A stretch of 64,000 nucleotides of DNA from Vitis vinifera (Eukaryota; Streptophyta; Magnoliopsida; Vitales; Vitaceae), in assembly GCF_030704535.1 (NCBI RefSeq), contig NC_081819.1, forward strand, positions 22,106,001-22,170,000. The letters run 5' to 3'. The notes under the pieces are model-generated. The model worked only from the letters and a program-made list of their open reading frames with translations. It was not told the origin of the DNA and made no database searches. Positions 1 to 10,594 of this stretch are shown here, one piece after another. How positions within the stretch are numbered: the stretch's first letter is position 1; each line of letters begins with the position of its first letter. Both the position numbers and the translations under genes were made by a program.

Positions 1-1513
1 AAGGAAATGACAAGACACAGCTAAACCGCCAGTGGCCAATTCCTTTGTCCTGCATCCGGTAAGTAAAGAGAAATCTGTCAAAGAAACAAATCGAAGCCCT
101 CTATAGGGAAAACTAAAGAGATTGTATACTACTCTTGTTGGCATGAGTTATGTATTCAACTTTAGCGAGCTAACCTCAAAATCTTCCCACTTCATGAGTT
201 TCATATTCGACTTTTGGATGAGAGATCCAAAATTTGTGCAGTTCCTTTTAAATCGGCGAAGCCCTCTGAAAGAACCAGCAGGGTCAGCAAATTCACAATC
301 ATCTTCATAGGCACTGAGTGTCAGATTCCCTATTCATAGAAAAGGAAAAGTTATTGGTCACTCTTCACTACAAAAAACTTGGAGATCAGACCAAATTGTT
401 GCTCCCTAAAAAACTTCTGGGAAAATCTGTTCTCAAGTCCAGAAAATTTTCTTCCCCAAGAAAATCTACAAACTAGAATAGAAACCTGAAAGTTGCTGCA
501 AAACTGGTAAACAAGTAAAAGAGACCCTCTAACGAATTTTTAGAACTTATTGGAACACATTGAACTAAATTCTATCATATTTGACCCTAAATACCATTAA
601 ATGAAGAGATTCATCACTGGAGACGAATGATCTCCAAGAACAATTCATTCAAATGCACTGTTTGTTTGTAGTAATAGGATTAAAAACCAACAAATTAGTG
701 GAAGAAACAGTGACGTAAAAGTGGATTATTGGTATTTAGTATAAAGCCTTCTCATAGCAAAGAATTTAGGATTCATAACTAAGAAGAAGTGATGCCCCTT
801 ATGTTTGGTTGGCTAGAAACTAGTAGAAAGTAAAACAAAAGGAAAATTGAAACGTTAGATTTCTATTCTTTGTCCATGCCCCCAAAAGAAACGCACAATT
901 ATTTGGCTAAATTCAATTGAGTTTTCATTTTCTTCAAGAACTAAGTGGCATAAGTTTTAGATCAACATTTTTTTTCCTTAATTTTCTCGGTTACCAAACA
1001 GTAAGGTTCAACCGTTCGAATTATTGTGAGTGACATTTTTAACTTTTTGGAAGCAAAAGAAAACAGAAACATGAAATTCAGAACTTGAACTTCATATATT
1101 TTCCTTCATTTTCTCTGCAACCAAACAAAGGCAAAGGTTAAGCTAGGTATTAGCAAACCTGTGACGAAGTAGGATCTCTGAAAGTCCTCTTTGATGGTTT
1201 CCACAAGTGCGGCGCGATCAACGGCTCCCGACCCGTCTCCAGCGAGGTCAATAGCTCTTTCGGGAGCTTCGACACTCGACGGTGACCGGAAAAACGAAGC
1301 GGCAATTCCGAGCAGCTCCGACCCGTACCAAGCAACCTTGAGCAACGCGTTCTCGGGTTCGGATTCTTGAGCAGTTGACGAATTACTTCTTGGATTCTCT
1401 CCGTCGCACCGGAACCTGTGGATTTTGTGATGGTAATTTGGCCGGAAAAAGTCATTTCGGTGCCGGAAACTGATGTGGGGAGTCACGGAAGTGAAGGAGA
1501 GAAGCGATGTCAT
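1..1513 (-). CDS. DUF2358-family plastid protein, 5' part of gene (runs off the window)
   Basis: Three exons are visible on the minus strand: 1513-1159, 329-175 and 49-1, with the rest beyond position 1. All four splice sites seen are GT-AG and the phases join (355 nt, then 155 nt, giving a phase-0 junction). The reading after exon 1 gives YEDDCEFADPAGSFRGL, then GIGHWRFSCVLSFP, which I recognise as the DUF2358 (SnoaL/NTF2-like fold) plant family such as Arabidopsis At1g65230. The molecular role of the family is unknown. The start chosen is the ATG at 1513: MTSLLSFTSVTP followed by a Ser/Arg-rich, acid-poor stretch is a typical chloroplast transit peptide. An in-frame ATG lies at 1615, but it would put 34 unlikely residues in front. 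No break is seen in the visible part. The exon structure is well supported; plastid targeting is inferred. Confidence 0.85.
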
Positions 1514-2337
1514 TTTAGAGAGAGAACCAAACTTCTGGACAGTGGTGAGGTTCTCTCTCATCAGCAAATTTTCTGTTTGTTTCCTGTGAAAATATCTGCA
1601 GTGATAAAACGACACCGTTGCACTAACTCTCCCTGTTGTCTGGGCAACCGCGTCGTTTTTTCTTTTTCGGTTATACTGTTAAAACAGTTGTTTGAGTTTC
1701 TCCGTTTTCCCTTTCAGTTACCAACACGACATATATATCCCATATCAAATAGGGGAAAAGTTTCTAACACTATGTAAGTATGAACTTTTCTTAACTCTAT
1801 AGACACGTTTTAAAATCGTGAAAACCCCCTTTGAATTCAAAACTGACAATGTTTTGTTTTGGACCAAAACAAAGAACCCATTTCCATTAGACAACCAGGT
1901 TTCAAATTTTACCTTCAACGATGTCGTTTCCTTCTTTGAGTCCACCTACGAGTTCCTCCGTTTGCATGATTGAATCAACTATTATGAATGAAAATGTCAA
2001 AAATTAAGAAAATTATATAAGGTTGAAAGGGTGACTCTTTCATACTTATACTTTGATCCTATATATATCATACCCTCGTTTGAGGATCCAAATTTTAAGG
2101 CATTAGGGTTCCAGCGAAGTTAGCACTAGGGTTCCCAAAAAGAGGAGGTTCGGTTCCCATAGGGAGTTTGAAAGGCTAAGCCATGAAAGGTTGGTCGATC
2201 ATTAAAATAAAAAGATGTATTTGTGAATGGAGCAATTTCATTATCCAATGCAACTATCAGCGGGCGGTAAGCATTCAAGATATGAAACTGACAATAAGAA
2301 TATTGAGATCATATTCAAATACACATGTACACATGAC
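1514..2337. promoter_or_regulatory. Upstream region of the DUF2358 gene with ACGACG-type palindromic motifs
   Basis: This gap lies between the DUF2358 start and the stop of the methyltransferase gene, so it holds the DUF2358 promoter and the methyltransferase 3' region. Three related motifs occur: AAACGACACCGTT (1606-1618), CCGCGTCGTTTTT (1649-1661) and AACGATGTCGTTTC (1918-1931). They are variants of the palindrome AACGACGTCGTT seen in the LEA14 introns. On the plus strand at about 2060-2145 there is a TATA-like run followed by two TAGGGTTCC telo-box-like motifs, which could drive an antisense transcript. No ORF here looks coding. Confidence 0.4.
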
Positions 2338-3783
2338 TTATCCAAATGGTCTTGGTGGCTTCTCCAGAACAGCAGAAAAAAACACCTCTCGATCGTCTTT
2401 GTCCAGCTTTGGGACAACTACCCATTTATGCTTCTTGTACCTCAGCATCCTAAAGGCATCCAGATAATCATCCAAATCTTCCTTCAAACAGAAGAAGCTA
2501 TCAATCCACAGCAAACCTCCTGGCCTCAAAACCCTGTCCCAATCATACAACACAAATTCCAGAAGCACAAAATCAATCCACCCATCAAGAAATCTTGTTG
2601 TGTGGATCAAATCTAGAGTGTTGTCAAAGAAGGGGAGTCGTTGATTTATCGTTAAGTAAAGAGGGACGAGTCCTCTGAGTGCGATCATTTCGCTGAAGGG
2701 TGCCCCAAGATTGATAGTTGCAGAGACTACCGTTACATTGAACTCTGTCATCCTTGCTGCAAAAGTCCCGGTTCCTACGCTGAAGTCCAATCCGATTCTG
2801 ATCTCTCCAGGCTTGATATCAAGCACCTCAGGTATAAGAAAATCTGAAGTCAGATTTGAGCTGGGGTCTAGATTTATGAGCTGAATCCATCTGGGCATTT
2901 CATGATGGGAAAGATTGAAGCAATCCGCACACTTGAAGAACCCTTTGCCAGTGGAATTGCTGGCAAGGCAAGAGAAGTTCTTGCATCTGTACTGACTCCA
3001 TCGGACATTTCGATCATCAGGGAGCTTCCACATGGATTCATTGATGGGGAACGGCTTGCTGAAGAGTTGTGGAGCTCTGGCGAAGCACCTCCTCCTTGGT
3101 AATGGATCACACCCATGAACCATCAGCAGCTGAGCTAGTTTCCAGTCATCTTGGCAGATATCCCCAATGTCGTAATCCATGTAATCTTCAAGTTTTTTCT
3201 TCATAGAAAAACAGGCATGACCAATACTTGTGAAGGTCCCATTAGCTCCCATGAAGTTCTGCTTCCCCAGTCTATTGGGTTTGATCTTGACATATTTCCG
3301 AATCTCTTCTACCAGGAAGTAACTGGAGGGCTCATCAGACTGTAGTTTTGGTTTTAACAGAGGATGGATGCCTTTGATTTCTGCACTTTGTTGACATGTT
3401 CCTTCAGTCACTGGTAGAGATGCTTGTACCGATTCAATATGCCCCAGAATATCTGCAAGGACAACACTGAATTTCAACATAGCCGAAGAACAAGGTGATG
3501 ATGATGATGACGACTCCATTGACAATTCCCTCATCTCTTTCAATTCTTGCTGGATTTTCTGAATGACAGTTTCGACAGTTATTCTCACTTCACTTTGGGT
3601 CATGTCTTGGCTCTCAGGATTTATGCTGTTGCTGAAGGTATCAGTAACCATAAGAGATCTTACAGAGTAGAATCTTGACAAAGTAGAACCACAGATGAGA
3701 AGAGCAAGGATACCCAATATAAAGATTAGCCCATTAACCCATCTCCGTGTTCTGAACTTTAAGAAAACGCTCGCTCTTGCCAT
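2338..3783 (-). CDS. Probable membrane-anchored SAM-dependent methyltransferase (At1g29790-like)
   Basis: Single open exon, 481 residues. Residues 1-15 are basic and 16-35 form one hydrophobic segment, so this is a type II membrane protein like the plant Golgi putative methyltransferases. A coiled, Ser-rich stem (about 60-130) follows, then a Cys-containing middle region with CFSMKKKLEDYMDYDIGD. The methyltransferase domain is at about 325-475: SAM-binding motif I IGLDFSVGTGTF (330-341), the acidic/post-I region near 350-360, LPFFDNTLDLIHTTRF (383-398) and VLRPGGLLWIDSFF (418-431). This matches the Arabidopsis At1g29790/At3g27230/At5g40830 group, whose acceptor substrate is unknown. The minus strand upstream has a good donor (CAG/GTACTG, intron starts 4052) and AG sites at 3860-3900, suggesting an intron in the 5' UTR. 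The family call is firm; the substrate is not known. Confidence 0.9.
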   Translation of the reverse strand: MARASVFLKFRTRRWVNGLIFILGILALLICGSTLSRFYSVRSLMVTDTFSNSINPESQDMTQSEVRITVETVIQKIQQELKEMRELSMESSSSSSPCSSAMLKFSVVLADILGHIESVQASLPVTEGTCQQSAEIKGIHPLLKPKLQSDEPSSYFLVEEIRKYVKIKPNRLGKQNFMGANGTFTSIGHACFSMKKKLEDYMDYDIGDICQDDWKLAQLLMVHGCDPLPRRRCFARAPQLFSKPFPINESMWKLPDDRNVRWSQYRCKNFSCLASNSTGKGFFKCADCFNLSHHEMPRWIQLINLDPSSNLTSDFLIPEVLDIKPGEIRIGLDFSVGTGTFAARMTEFNVTVVSATINLGAPFSEMIALRGLVPLYLTINQRLPFFDNTLDLIHTTRFLDGWIDFVLLEFVLYDWDRVLRPGGLLWIDSFFCLKEDLDDYLDAFRMLRYKKHKWVVVPKLDKDDREVFFSAVLEKPPRPFG

Positions 3784-5630
3784 CTCCAGCTTTTGGAGGT
3801 TGATAAATCAGAGGTTCTCAGGTATTCTCAATGAGGAAGAAGGATGGTAACAGTCCTATAACTACTTAAGAAATCCAAGCTATAATTTCAAATAATACAA
3901 ATATAAAATCAAAGTGCTATAACATACTCAATTCGCAGTAACCCAGCAAACAATATTTAACAAGAATCCGAAAAACATTCTAACTGCACAACCAGTTATG
4001 AGATTGAGAAGATGGGTAATTAGAGTAAGTGGTGCATAAGAGTAAACAGTACCTGAGACTTGAACCTGAAAGCTCTTTCTGGATAAGAGAGAGGGGTGAG
4101 GTTGACTCAGGAGACATTTTAATTGATAAGCAAAGCTGAAGAAAAGGGGCCTTAAAGTTTTTGAGATCAGAGTCCTTGAATTCTATTTTCTATTCATTTC
4201 GAGTTTTGGTCTCCTTGGGCAGATATCCGCCAGCATTCTACTATAGTTTACTGCAAGTTTGTTCAGTACCTTAAGATAAATGGTCAATGCTTTTCAATTT
4301 TTTAATCAGCCTAATGCTTCCATGATTTCCATGGATGCTATATAGATGCCAAACATTTTATCAGGAATTACTACAGAGAACACAAAGTGCTGCACGGTTT
4401 TGGGATGCTGTTTTCACGAAATGGGCATCTGATGTTCATGCATCATATTAATTAGTAAGCTGCATCAAATATAAAGAAATCACAGCAGAAAACAGATCCA
4501 GGCTGCTACCTAATGTTTGAATTGGCTTCAATAAATTTATGTCTTCCTGTTACTTAACAAAGCAGTAATACTCATACTAAATTCAGAAATACAAACAATA
4601 AGTTTCAAGCAGATATCTAAGTTCCAGTTGAGCATAAAATATACGACCTTCTCACTAGTCTCAAGAAGCAAAAGGTAAAGTTAAGGCACATGTACATGGC
4701 AGCTGGCCAACAGTAGACTAGTAAAATTGTTAAGGAAGGTAAGTCAATGAAAAACCAAAGCTATAAGCCTATACCTTAATTTGCATCTAAAACCGAAACA
4801 CGAAAGAAGAAGCAACCACCTTTTTCTTTGGGTCATTTGCAGTTTCTTGATTACTGAAATGCATCAAGAAAAAAACAAACTCTGTTTTTCTATGTTACTC
4901 TCTGAATGGATTCCAATCCGTAAATGCCCTTAATTTTGCGAAAAAATCACGTGGCTGACGTGGTACTGAGAATCTGTTCAAAGAGAGTATCAGTTTCCTT
5001 CTTTAAACTGTTCAGTGTTCCAAATCATGAGGCAAAAATGATGTCATTGGAAATAACCTAACAAGAAGAGTATTTATTCATCCAATCTATGTTCTAAATT
5101 CCACAAAATTGATCGATAAAATGTAAAAAGCAAGCTAAAATTAATATGGGTTACAAAGTTGGAAACATGGGAGCTGGCTCCTGAACTAGCAATTGAGAAA
5201 ACTTTCAAGTCTCAAACTCATCTCCAGACTATAAACCGAGACAACGGCTAAATCAACTTATAAATTCAATCACCAAAATGAAAAATTCAATGGAAAATGA
5301 AAAATTCCAGAGAAGATGAAGGTAGAACATAAGATTTCTGACATATGGCAAACAGAAAAACTGATAGCCATTTGCTGTCAGTTAAAATTCTTCACAAATA
5401 ATTCAGCAACTTCGTTGGAGTTAAATCAATGGGAACACAGAAACAAAACCAATTCCAACATGACACAGAACAGATCGACATCCTTGGTTTTTTCTTCTTT
5501 TTTTTTTTTCACTCTAAACAACTAGAACCGTAATCCAAGCCATATAAACCTTCCAATATCACCACAACCAAAACCTTTACATTTCAAAACGGCCTAAACC
5601 CCAAATCAGAAGAAGTCAAATCGTATTCAG
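3784..5630. promoter_or_regulatory. 5' UTR/intron and upstream region of the methyltransferase gene, with paired G-box/ABRE at 4948-4964
   Basis: This holds the putative 5' UTR intron of the methyltransferase (donor at 4053/4052 on the minus strand) and its promoter, and ends at the 3' side of the ATL gene. CACGTGGC (4948-4955) and TGACGTGG (4957-4964) lie one base apart, an ACGT-core pair of the type bound by bZIP factors such as ABF/ABI5. They are about 1.16 kb upstream of the methyltransferase ATG. No coding ORF is supported here. The 5316-5525 ORF has no homology that I recognise. Confidence 0.4.
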
Positions 5631-6224
5631 TCACCTCCTCCTCCGATCAGCCGGGTACTGCGACAGCGGAACCAGCTCCGACAGCGGCGTCGAAAGAGGA
5701 GTGGGCAGCGGCGAGTTCCGGCAAACAGGGCAAGACGCGTTGAGCTTCAACCACGCGTCGACGCAGTAGAGATGGAAGCAGTGGCGGCAGTCCGGCAGCA
5801 TTCTCAGCATCTCCGAGTCCTTGTACTCGCAGAGACAGATTGAGCAGACTGAATCCAGGTGGGTGTTGGATTTGGAGAAAGGGAACTTCGGGTAGGAGTC
5901 AATCACAGCTTGGTCGAGTCCAACGACGACGTTCTGGTCCTCGTCTTCGTCTTCGGCCACGAATATGATGCGGGGTAGGACGATGCCGTCGGAGGAGTTG
6001 GCAGCGGAAGCGGGGTTTCGGGAGTGGTGTGGAGAAAGGGGGCGGCGGCGGCAGCAGAGGTAGGAGGCAAGAAGGACGGTGGAGAGGAGGACGAGGAAGG
6101 CAAAGGCGATGGCGATGGCGTAGCCGAGGCCGAGGTTGGAGAGGTAGGTGGGAGGAGGAGGAGCGGCAGCGGCGGCGGCGGCGGCGGAGGCGTAGGAAGA
6201 GGGAGTGATGGGGGTGGTGGACAT
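5631..6224 (-). CDS. ATL-family RING-H2 E3 ubiquitin ligase (ATL67-like)
   Basis: Intronless, as usual for ATLs. With the ATG at 6224 (MSTTPITPSS) the protein is 197 residues. It has an Ala/Pro-rich N-terminus, one transmembrane segment at 32-58 (GLGYAIAIAFAFLVLLSTVL), a short basic stretch, an acidic stretch (91-97), the ATL GLD box (GLDQAVIDSYPKFPF, 102-116) and a RING-H2 at 127-168. All eight zinc ligands are present: C127, C130, C146, H148, H151, C154, C165, C168, with the Pro after C165 typical of ATLs. It should act as a membrane-bound E3 that takes ubiquitin from an E2. The frame stays open upstream to 6395, but that runs into promoter site II motifs, so I prefer 6224. An out-of-frame ATG at 6250 precedes it (see findings). 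The C-terminus is Pro/Leu/Arg-rich and without a known motif. Confidence 0.9.
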   Translation of the reverse strand: MSTTPITPSSYASAAAAAAAAPPPPTYLSNLGLGYAIAIAFAFLVLLSTVLLASYLCCRRRPLSPHHSRNPASAANSSDGIVLPRIIFVAEDEDEDQNVVVGLDQAVIDSYPKFPFSKSNTHLDSVCSICLCEYKDSEMLRMLPDCRHCFHLYCVDAWLKLNASCPVCRNSPLPTPLSTPLSELVPLSQYPADRRRR

Positions 6225-6395
6225 TGGAAGTGTGGAGAGTGAAGGGCCATTTGGAGAGAGAGGAGAGAGGGAGAGAGAGGGAATAGTGGAGATTTTTTTT
6301 GAGGGAGGGAGGTGGGTGGAATCCCCAGCTGCTGCATTTAATTTGAGGGTTGGAAAGGGATATTTGCATTTATTTTGATGCTTCTGTTCATGCAT

Positions 6396-6407
6396 TGGGC
6401 CTGGGCC
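6396..6407 (-). promoter_or_regulatory. Paired site II (GGCCCA) promoter elements of the ATL gene
   Basis: Two adjacent GGCCCA motifs, read on the minus strand, lie about 170 bp upstream of the ATL start. Site II motifs (TGGGCC/GGCCCA) are TCP-binding elements close to the transcription start of many plant genes active in growing tissue. A CT-rich tract follows, typical of a plant 5' UTR. This position argues that translation does not start at the far-upstream in-frame ATG. Confidence 0.55.
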
Positions 6408-9400
6408 TTATGGTTGGGTTCCGTTGGTTAAATTAGGGTTAACATCCTACTTTTACGGATATTTAGGGCAAAATGTCTAGTAATAAGACGTTAGGGCTTG
6501 ATGTATAAACTTCCTTGTTTTTCTTAATTTCTTTTTTTATTACTAAAAGTAAATTTTAATTTTATATATATATTATTTAAGAATTGTCTATGGACTTTGC
6601 CTATTTAGTGGATGGTCATTATAGTAATTGCCAACATATTTTGAATCTCATGGTTTAATTATGACAAAAATAAATTAAATTTAAAATAACTTCTAAATAA
6701 AGTTTATTTGAGATCATGAATTATTAATACACCTTAAAATTATAAGTATTTTAATATTATTTTTGACAAAAATATGTTTTGCAATTTACTGCATTTAAAT
6801 GTTTTTAATTTTTAATTTTAAGAACTAGTAGGTGTTTAATAAAACTTAATTTTTATTACTTAATAGTTTAAGTTGATTTTTTAAGTTAAATTGTTTTTAA
6901 GTTTTAAATTTAAAATTTATTAATTATTTCTTGATAAAATTAATTTAAAATTTATTTTAAATTATCAGACTAACATATTTAGCATCATTAGTTGTAATTA
7001 ATTTTTATCATCATTAATTTTAATTAATATTTATTTTATTAATCTTAAGCATTAAACTTTTTTATTAAACATTCATATCCAATTGTAGATATATATATAT
7101 ATAATAACCTTAAAATATTCACCACAAAAAATGTGTCATAATTTTTAAATATATTTTTATTAGACATGAGCAAATAAGACAATAAAATGTTTGAAATTAA
7201 AAATAAATTGACTACTTTGAAATTAAAAATAACCTTAAAATATGCATATTATGTTTCTTAACACCCGTACCTAAAGATACAAACATAATTTAGATTCATA
7301 TTTAACAAACAAATAAAAGAGATGCAAATTATGGATAAGTGATTCAAAATCCGATCTTTCGCCAAACCAAACTCTGATATCACGTTAAACTATCAATTTA
7401 CCTAAAGATATAATATTATGGGATTAACATTTATTATTTTACATACTTGGGTAAAGTTTTCTCTTCCTTACAAGCATAGCATTAGAGGTCAAAGCCATGA
7501 GTGTGAAAAGCAACTTGCAAAAGGTCAATGAAGTCGTCTTCTATGAATATCTTAACATCTTTGAATGGCCCCAAAAACAATAAAAATAAATTATTTCTCC
7601 CAATATAAAATTATTTTTTCCCACCAAAATTCACACGCATCATGATCTTTTTAAGTGAGTTTAGTCAATGAATCTCCTTTAATTATTCCAAAGGACTTGA
7701 TGTTAACCCCCATAAACTAGAAAATAGTTAAAGAGCAATAAACTCATGAAAGCAACCTCAAATATTAAAAAATAAAAGTGTGTGGTCCAAGATACCTATC
7801 ACATGATCATGTTCTATAGATTAATTTATCACTTTTTCTTCAATAAAACAATTAAATAAAGTAATTCATCAACTCAATTGAAGTGTTTTTTCTTGCAATG
7901 ATTTAGTATTTAATAAAGTTTAAAAAATGTGAAATATGGGTCAAAGTGATTATTACAATACTTTTAATATCTGTAAATATTTTTCTTATAAATTAAAATT
8001 GAGCGTCTGACAAAACTTTAGAAATTAATTTTAAAAATATAAAAAATTAAATGAAATGATCATTCATAAAAATGTTATAAAAAGGTGTTTTTATTAGTCC
8101 CTTTTTATATCTTGCTTTTATAGTATATTTGTCCAGATGGATCGGCAATCGAAATGAAAAAGGAATGTCTGAAAAACACATCTATACAAGTTTCGTATGG
8201 GAAGCCACAAAGAAGCCATCCAATTGATGAAGATATACAACGAAGATTCTATCCATATGATTTTATACTTCTCGACAAATATAATCTATTTTCTATTAAA
8301 TGTATGTTCAAATTCTTGATAATCAATAACTAAAAAGTATATCGTAAATCTTATTTATGCAAAACTTTTCTATGGAATTTTATCTGAAAGTTTCATTTAA
8401 TTACACTCCAATGCTGAGCTATAAATAATTTTTTCCCCAAGTTTACATAGACACAAGGCAATTAGGAATACAATCGTAATAGGAAAAAAATGTAAAAAAT
8501 ACGAAAAATGGGCTAATGTTAATAGAAACAATCTAATTAAAATCTCATATATGATAACGAAAATGGACTAGTGTTACAAAGAATGTGATTAAAATCCTTA
8601 AACAATACCTCTTTGAGGTTATAGAATGTTCCCAAATAAAGTGTGAACAAATTGTTGGAAAAAAATTTATTGGAGAAGACAGTTGGAAGCTTGAAAGTAA
8701 CGGGTCATGAGCCATTATTAATTTTAGGCCACACACCTCAATTGCGAGTGGCACATTGCTTTGTCTTCGTTACAAAATAGAAGACTTATAAAGAAAAGCT
8801 ATTTATTCCTTACAATGACATGTGAAGATCACAAACACAGTCTCTAATATTTTGTAGGCTTAGGTGTCTTTGATTTTGAAGAATGGATTGTTTGATTATT
8901 TATTTTTAATTTTTCTTTCCTTTTGGCCTAACATTTCCGGCATTGATTGACAAGGACATATGTAGGATAAATTCCACAAAATTGACCAATTGAGCTTTGA
9001 AGTAGTGAGATAATAGTTGATGAAAAAGCATTACCCAAATGCTCATGTTCTCTAATAAAATGATGGCTTTCTTACCACTAAGGACTAATCTCAAGATACA
9101 AGGACTTCTTCACTTTTGACTCACTTAGCATGTATGGCATAGGAAAAGGAAAAATAAAAAGTTTTATTTATTTATTGAATTACTTAGGTCATTTTTTTTA
9201 TATTTATTATTTTTTAAAAATAATAAAAATATATTATTAATTATGTTTTAAATTATACAAATAGTAAATATATCTTATAACCCGTGACTTGAAACCTTAA
9301 TCTTGACTTTGATATAAATTATTATATTGAATTTTGATCGTCTCATCTAAAAATCAATTGGTAGCCAATGAAGATAGGACAAACTTTTTATGGCATTTGA

Positions 9401-9931
9401 CAACATCTGGGTAACTCATTTTCGAGCTTAAGAACAATATTATTGTATCCTAACAAATATAATCGTACGACAAAAAAAAAAAAAAAAAGTATATAATTAG
9501 AATTTTTTTGTATTATTCAACTATTTTACATATTTTTCACTTGGGGGTTTAATAAAAGAAAAAAAGATGCAAATAAATTGAACATGTTAATTTAAAATAA
9601 AATAGAATTATTTAATGTGCTTTTTTTTGTGAATATTTAAAATAAAAGGGTTTTTTTCTTCTAATTTTTAAATTTTAGAAAAATGAAAATAAAAATCAAA
9701 TAGTATTGTAGTTAGATATAAACTAACTTAGTATTAATAATCACAATAATAACAATACATATTTATTTAATCTAAAAATATCATATAATAATCTACAAAT
9801 TAAAAAAATGGGAAAAAAAAAATTACGTATAAAACTCCATCCATCACTGAACCCTAATACAAGGTCATCCGTATGAGATCAGCTCCATATTGCAAACTCT
9901 AATCGATGAAAAAACACGAACCCAGAAAATT
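6408..9931. other. AT-rich intergenic DNA, no supported gene
   Basis: About 3.5 kb with A+T clearly above the flanking genes, many homopolymer runs and only short chance ORFs. At 6830-7080 there is a TTAAGTTAAATT-rich stretch of the kind also seen at about 10,830-10,990 and 18,350-18,750. I read it as remains of one AT-rich MITE-like family. No splice-consistent exons or recognisable protein are seen. Confidence 0.5.
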
Positions 9932-10594
9932 TCATAGATTCACATCCCTCTTACACTTCTGTTCTTGAATCGATCTGCTCGTAATATTCACTGTGACCGA
10001 ACAATTCATCTTCACCACCACGTGCTTTTTGATAATTTTCAGCATCTTCACCCTCCCAGGAACCCTGGAATAGGTGTTCATGGGCAGAATCCCAGAAGAA
10101 ATATCTGTTAGCAAGCTCGGATTCGACATGAGAGAATCAAGAATGATCTCAATAGTCACGTTCATTTTCATGGTTCTTCTGGCCTTGGCCTGTCCCGGCG
10201 GCCCTCGAGCTTCTCCGATGACTGTGCCGCTGTAGAAGAGGGTGGTGGTGGTGTTTTTGTACCTGAAAGAAGCGAAGTTGGGGTTCTTGACGGAGACGTC
10301 GGCGGTGAGGGACATGTTGACGCCGGGGCCAGGGGTGGTAGTGCCGTTGATGAGCTCGAGCTTGTCGACTGTGAAGCCGTTGAGTTTGATGACTGGGTCT
10401 TTGACTCGGAAGACCGTGAAGACGAGGATGATGACGACGGCGGCTTGGATGAGGATGGTGGCGGCGATGCAGCCCCAGCACTTGATGCATCTGCGACGGC
10501 GGAGGCGGCTGAGGTGGTTGGTCACCTTATCATCCTCGCTGCTGAGGCGGTGACTGGCCGGAGCTAGCGGCCGGACTTGCTCCCTTTCGACCAT
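9932..10594 (-). CDS. NHL/LEA_2 (NDR1/HIN1-like) membrane protein
   Basis: Single exon, 220 residues. The N-terminus (1-40) is polar and ends in a basic, Cys-containing stretch (RLRRRRCIKCWGC, 30-42), followed by one hydrophobic segment at 43-63. The external/C-terminal part is a LEA_2 domain with the family signature VSVKNPNFASFRYKN (100-114) and FYSGTVIGEARGPPGQAKA (120-138). NITS, NCSV and NVTI sites fit a secreted or apoplastic side. The family includes NDR1 and HIN1-like proteins, tied to pathogen response and plasma-membrane/wall adhesion, and At1g64065-like members. The gene is intronless, as expected. A TATA-like GATATAAGA sits on the minus strand near 10,650. The GC-rich coding stretch contrasts sharply with the AT-rich surroundings. 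The function within the family cannot be set from sequence. Confidence 0.9.
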   Translation of the reverse strand: MVEREQVRPLAPASHRLSSEDDKVTNHLSRLRRRRCIKCWGCIAATILIQAAVVIILVFTVFRVKDPVIKLNGFTVDKLELINGTTTPGPGVNMSLTADVSVKNPNFASFRYKNTTTTLFYSGTVIGEARGPPGQAKARRTMKMNVTIEIILDSLMSNPSLLTDISSGILPMNTYSRVPGRVKMLKIIKKHVVVKMNCSVTVNITSRSIQEQKCKRDVNL

